Positions 5,685-6,109 of a DNA stretch of 6,109 nt are shown here, in pieces (the first letter of the stretch is position 1; every line of letters begins with the position of its first letter). The notes beneath the pieces are model-generated. The model did not search any database. It was not told the origin of the DNA and worked only from the letters and a program-made list of their open reading frames with translations. Source of the stretch: Eubacterium sp. GTDB taxonomy: Bacteria; Bacillota_A; Clostridia; Peptostreptococcales; Anaerovoracaceae. The stretch is taken from assembly GCA_017425345.1 (NCBI GenBank), contig JAFOML010000024.1:1-6109 (forward strand). The letters are read 5' to 3'. The position numbers and the translations under genes are program-made.

Positions 5685-6109
5685 TTATTCTTTCCAGTTC
5701 GAGGATTTTCCCATATCTTCGAGAATGTCATCGATCGCGTCCGGATAATCCTCGGATGGATCGTCCACACCGCCGATCAGCGCTGGCCCGACAGCCTCGC
5801 CTTTCGAATTGAAGAACAGGACGGTCGGTAGCGTATCGACCTTCTCAACGAGCTTTTCCAGATCGCCGCGCGGTTCAAGCAGCGCTGTTCCGGTATAGCT
5901 GTATTCCTCCATCGTGATCAGGATGTTATCCCGGCTCTCCGGCGGATCCATGCAGTACAGTACGATCTGTACGTTGTCCGGCGCGATCTGCCAGAGCCTG
6001 TCGACGGCCAGAAGCTCGTTCAGACAGGCGTCACTGTCGGTCGACCAGAAGTACATCATGGTCAGGTCCTTCGATGCAATCTCTTCCTTGCCGAAATGTC
6101 CGTCCAGAA
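5685..6109 (-). CDS. Thioredoxin/TlpA-like protein lacking the first active-site cysteine (5' end outside window)
   Basis: The frame stays open to the window edge, so the gene is cut at its 5' end and 141 codons are visible. The first visible residues (LDGHFGKEEI) fit the strand-and-helix region before a TlpA/redoxin active site; therefore the Met codons at 6059 and 6056 are internal and not the start. The active-site segment reads FWSTDSDACLNEL, where relatives carry FW-x-T-WCxxC-x-NE: the first Cys is replaced by Ser and the Trp by Asp, while the second Cys remains. Further on, VDTLPTVLFF holds the cis-proline loop typical of the fold, followed by SKGEAV. Fold assignment is good; normal dithiol oxidoreductase activity is unlikely. 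It may act as a monothiol protein or a binding module. A signal or lipoprotein sequence, usual in TlpA proteins, would lie outside the window. It appears to be in an operon with the two zinc-ribbon genes (44-nt gap). The stop is TAA at 5687-5685. Confidence 0.75.
   Translation of the reverse strand, partial: LDGHFGKEEIASKDLTMMYFWSTDSDACLNELLAVDRLWQIAPDNVQIVLYCMDPPESRDNILITMEEYSYTGTALLEPRGDLEKLVEKVDTLPTVLFFNSKGEAVGPALIGGVDDPSEDYPDAIDDILEDMGKSSNWKE

Noticed and set aside
5278..5831. Three overlapping plus-strand frames of 78-156 codons
   Set aside because: They lie opposite the zinc-ribbon and thioredoxin-like genes, which have clear motifs on the other strand; no recognisable domain or proper start site.

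Overview
The window looks like chromosomal DNA of a Gram-positive anaerobe of the class Clostridia (Lachnospiraceae or a relative in Eubacteriales), probably gut or rumen associated. This rests on the strong purine-rich Shine-Dalgarno sites, the moderate GC content, the large secreted protein ending in a lysine-rich fibronectin type III domain, and the zinc-ribbon proteins of a kind common in those genomes. It is an inference from style, since no marker gene is present.

Layout. Positions 1-134 hold no convincing gene but a dense set of inverted repeats, including a long stem with one bulged T that resembles the ends of IS200/IS605 transposons; it may be the right end (and the RNA-coding tail) of an element lying to the left. 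Positions 136-443 form a regulatory region: a purine-rich tract, a good sigma-A promoter whose -35 box sits in a perfect 7-bp palindrome, a possible 14-residue leader peptide ending in five arginines, a long stem-loop right after it, and a second promoter. Together they precede one large plus-strand gene (444-4337) for a 1297-residue secreted zinc carboxypeptidase of family M14, with all catalytic residues present, a long C-terminal module, an Ala/Lys-rich helical stalk and an FN3 domain.

A 12-bp stem with a GCAA loop (4370-4397) separates this gene from a convergent minus-strand operon and may terminate both. The operon reads, in its own direction: the 3' part of a thioredoxin/TlpA-like protein that has kept only the second cysteine of the usual CxxC (5685 to beyond the window edge); a 275-residue protein with a cytoplasmic zinc ribbon, a conserved domain, one transmembrane helix and an outward acidic-aromatic tail (4813-5640); and a 123-residue soluble paralogue of its first half (4418-4789). 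Gaps are 44 and 23 nt, each with a strong ribosome binding site.

The secreted peptidase appears to be an independent unit for degrading or trimming external peptides. The minus-strand operon is the least explained part: a redox-type fold without a normal active site beside two zinc-ribbon paralogues, one of them displaying a regular five-residue aromatic-acidic repeat outside the cell.
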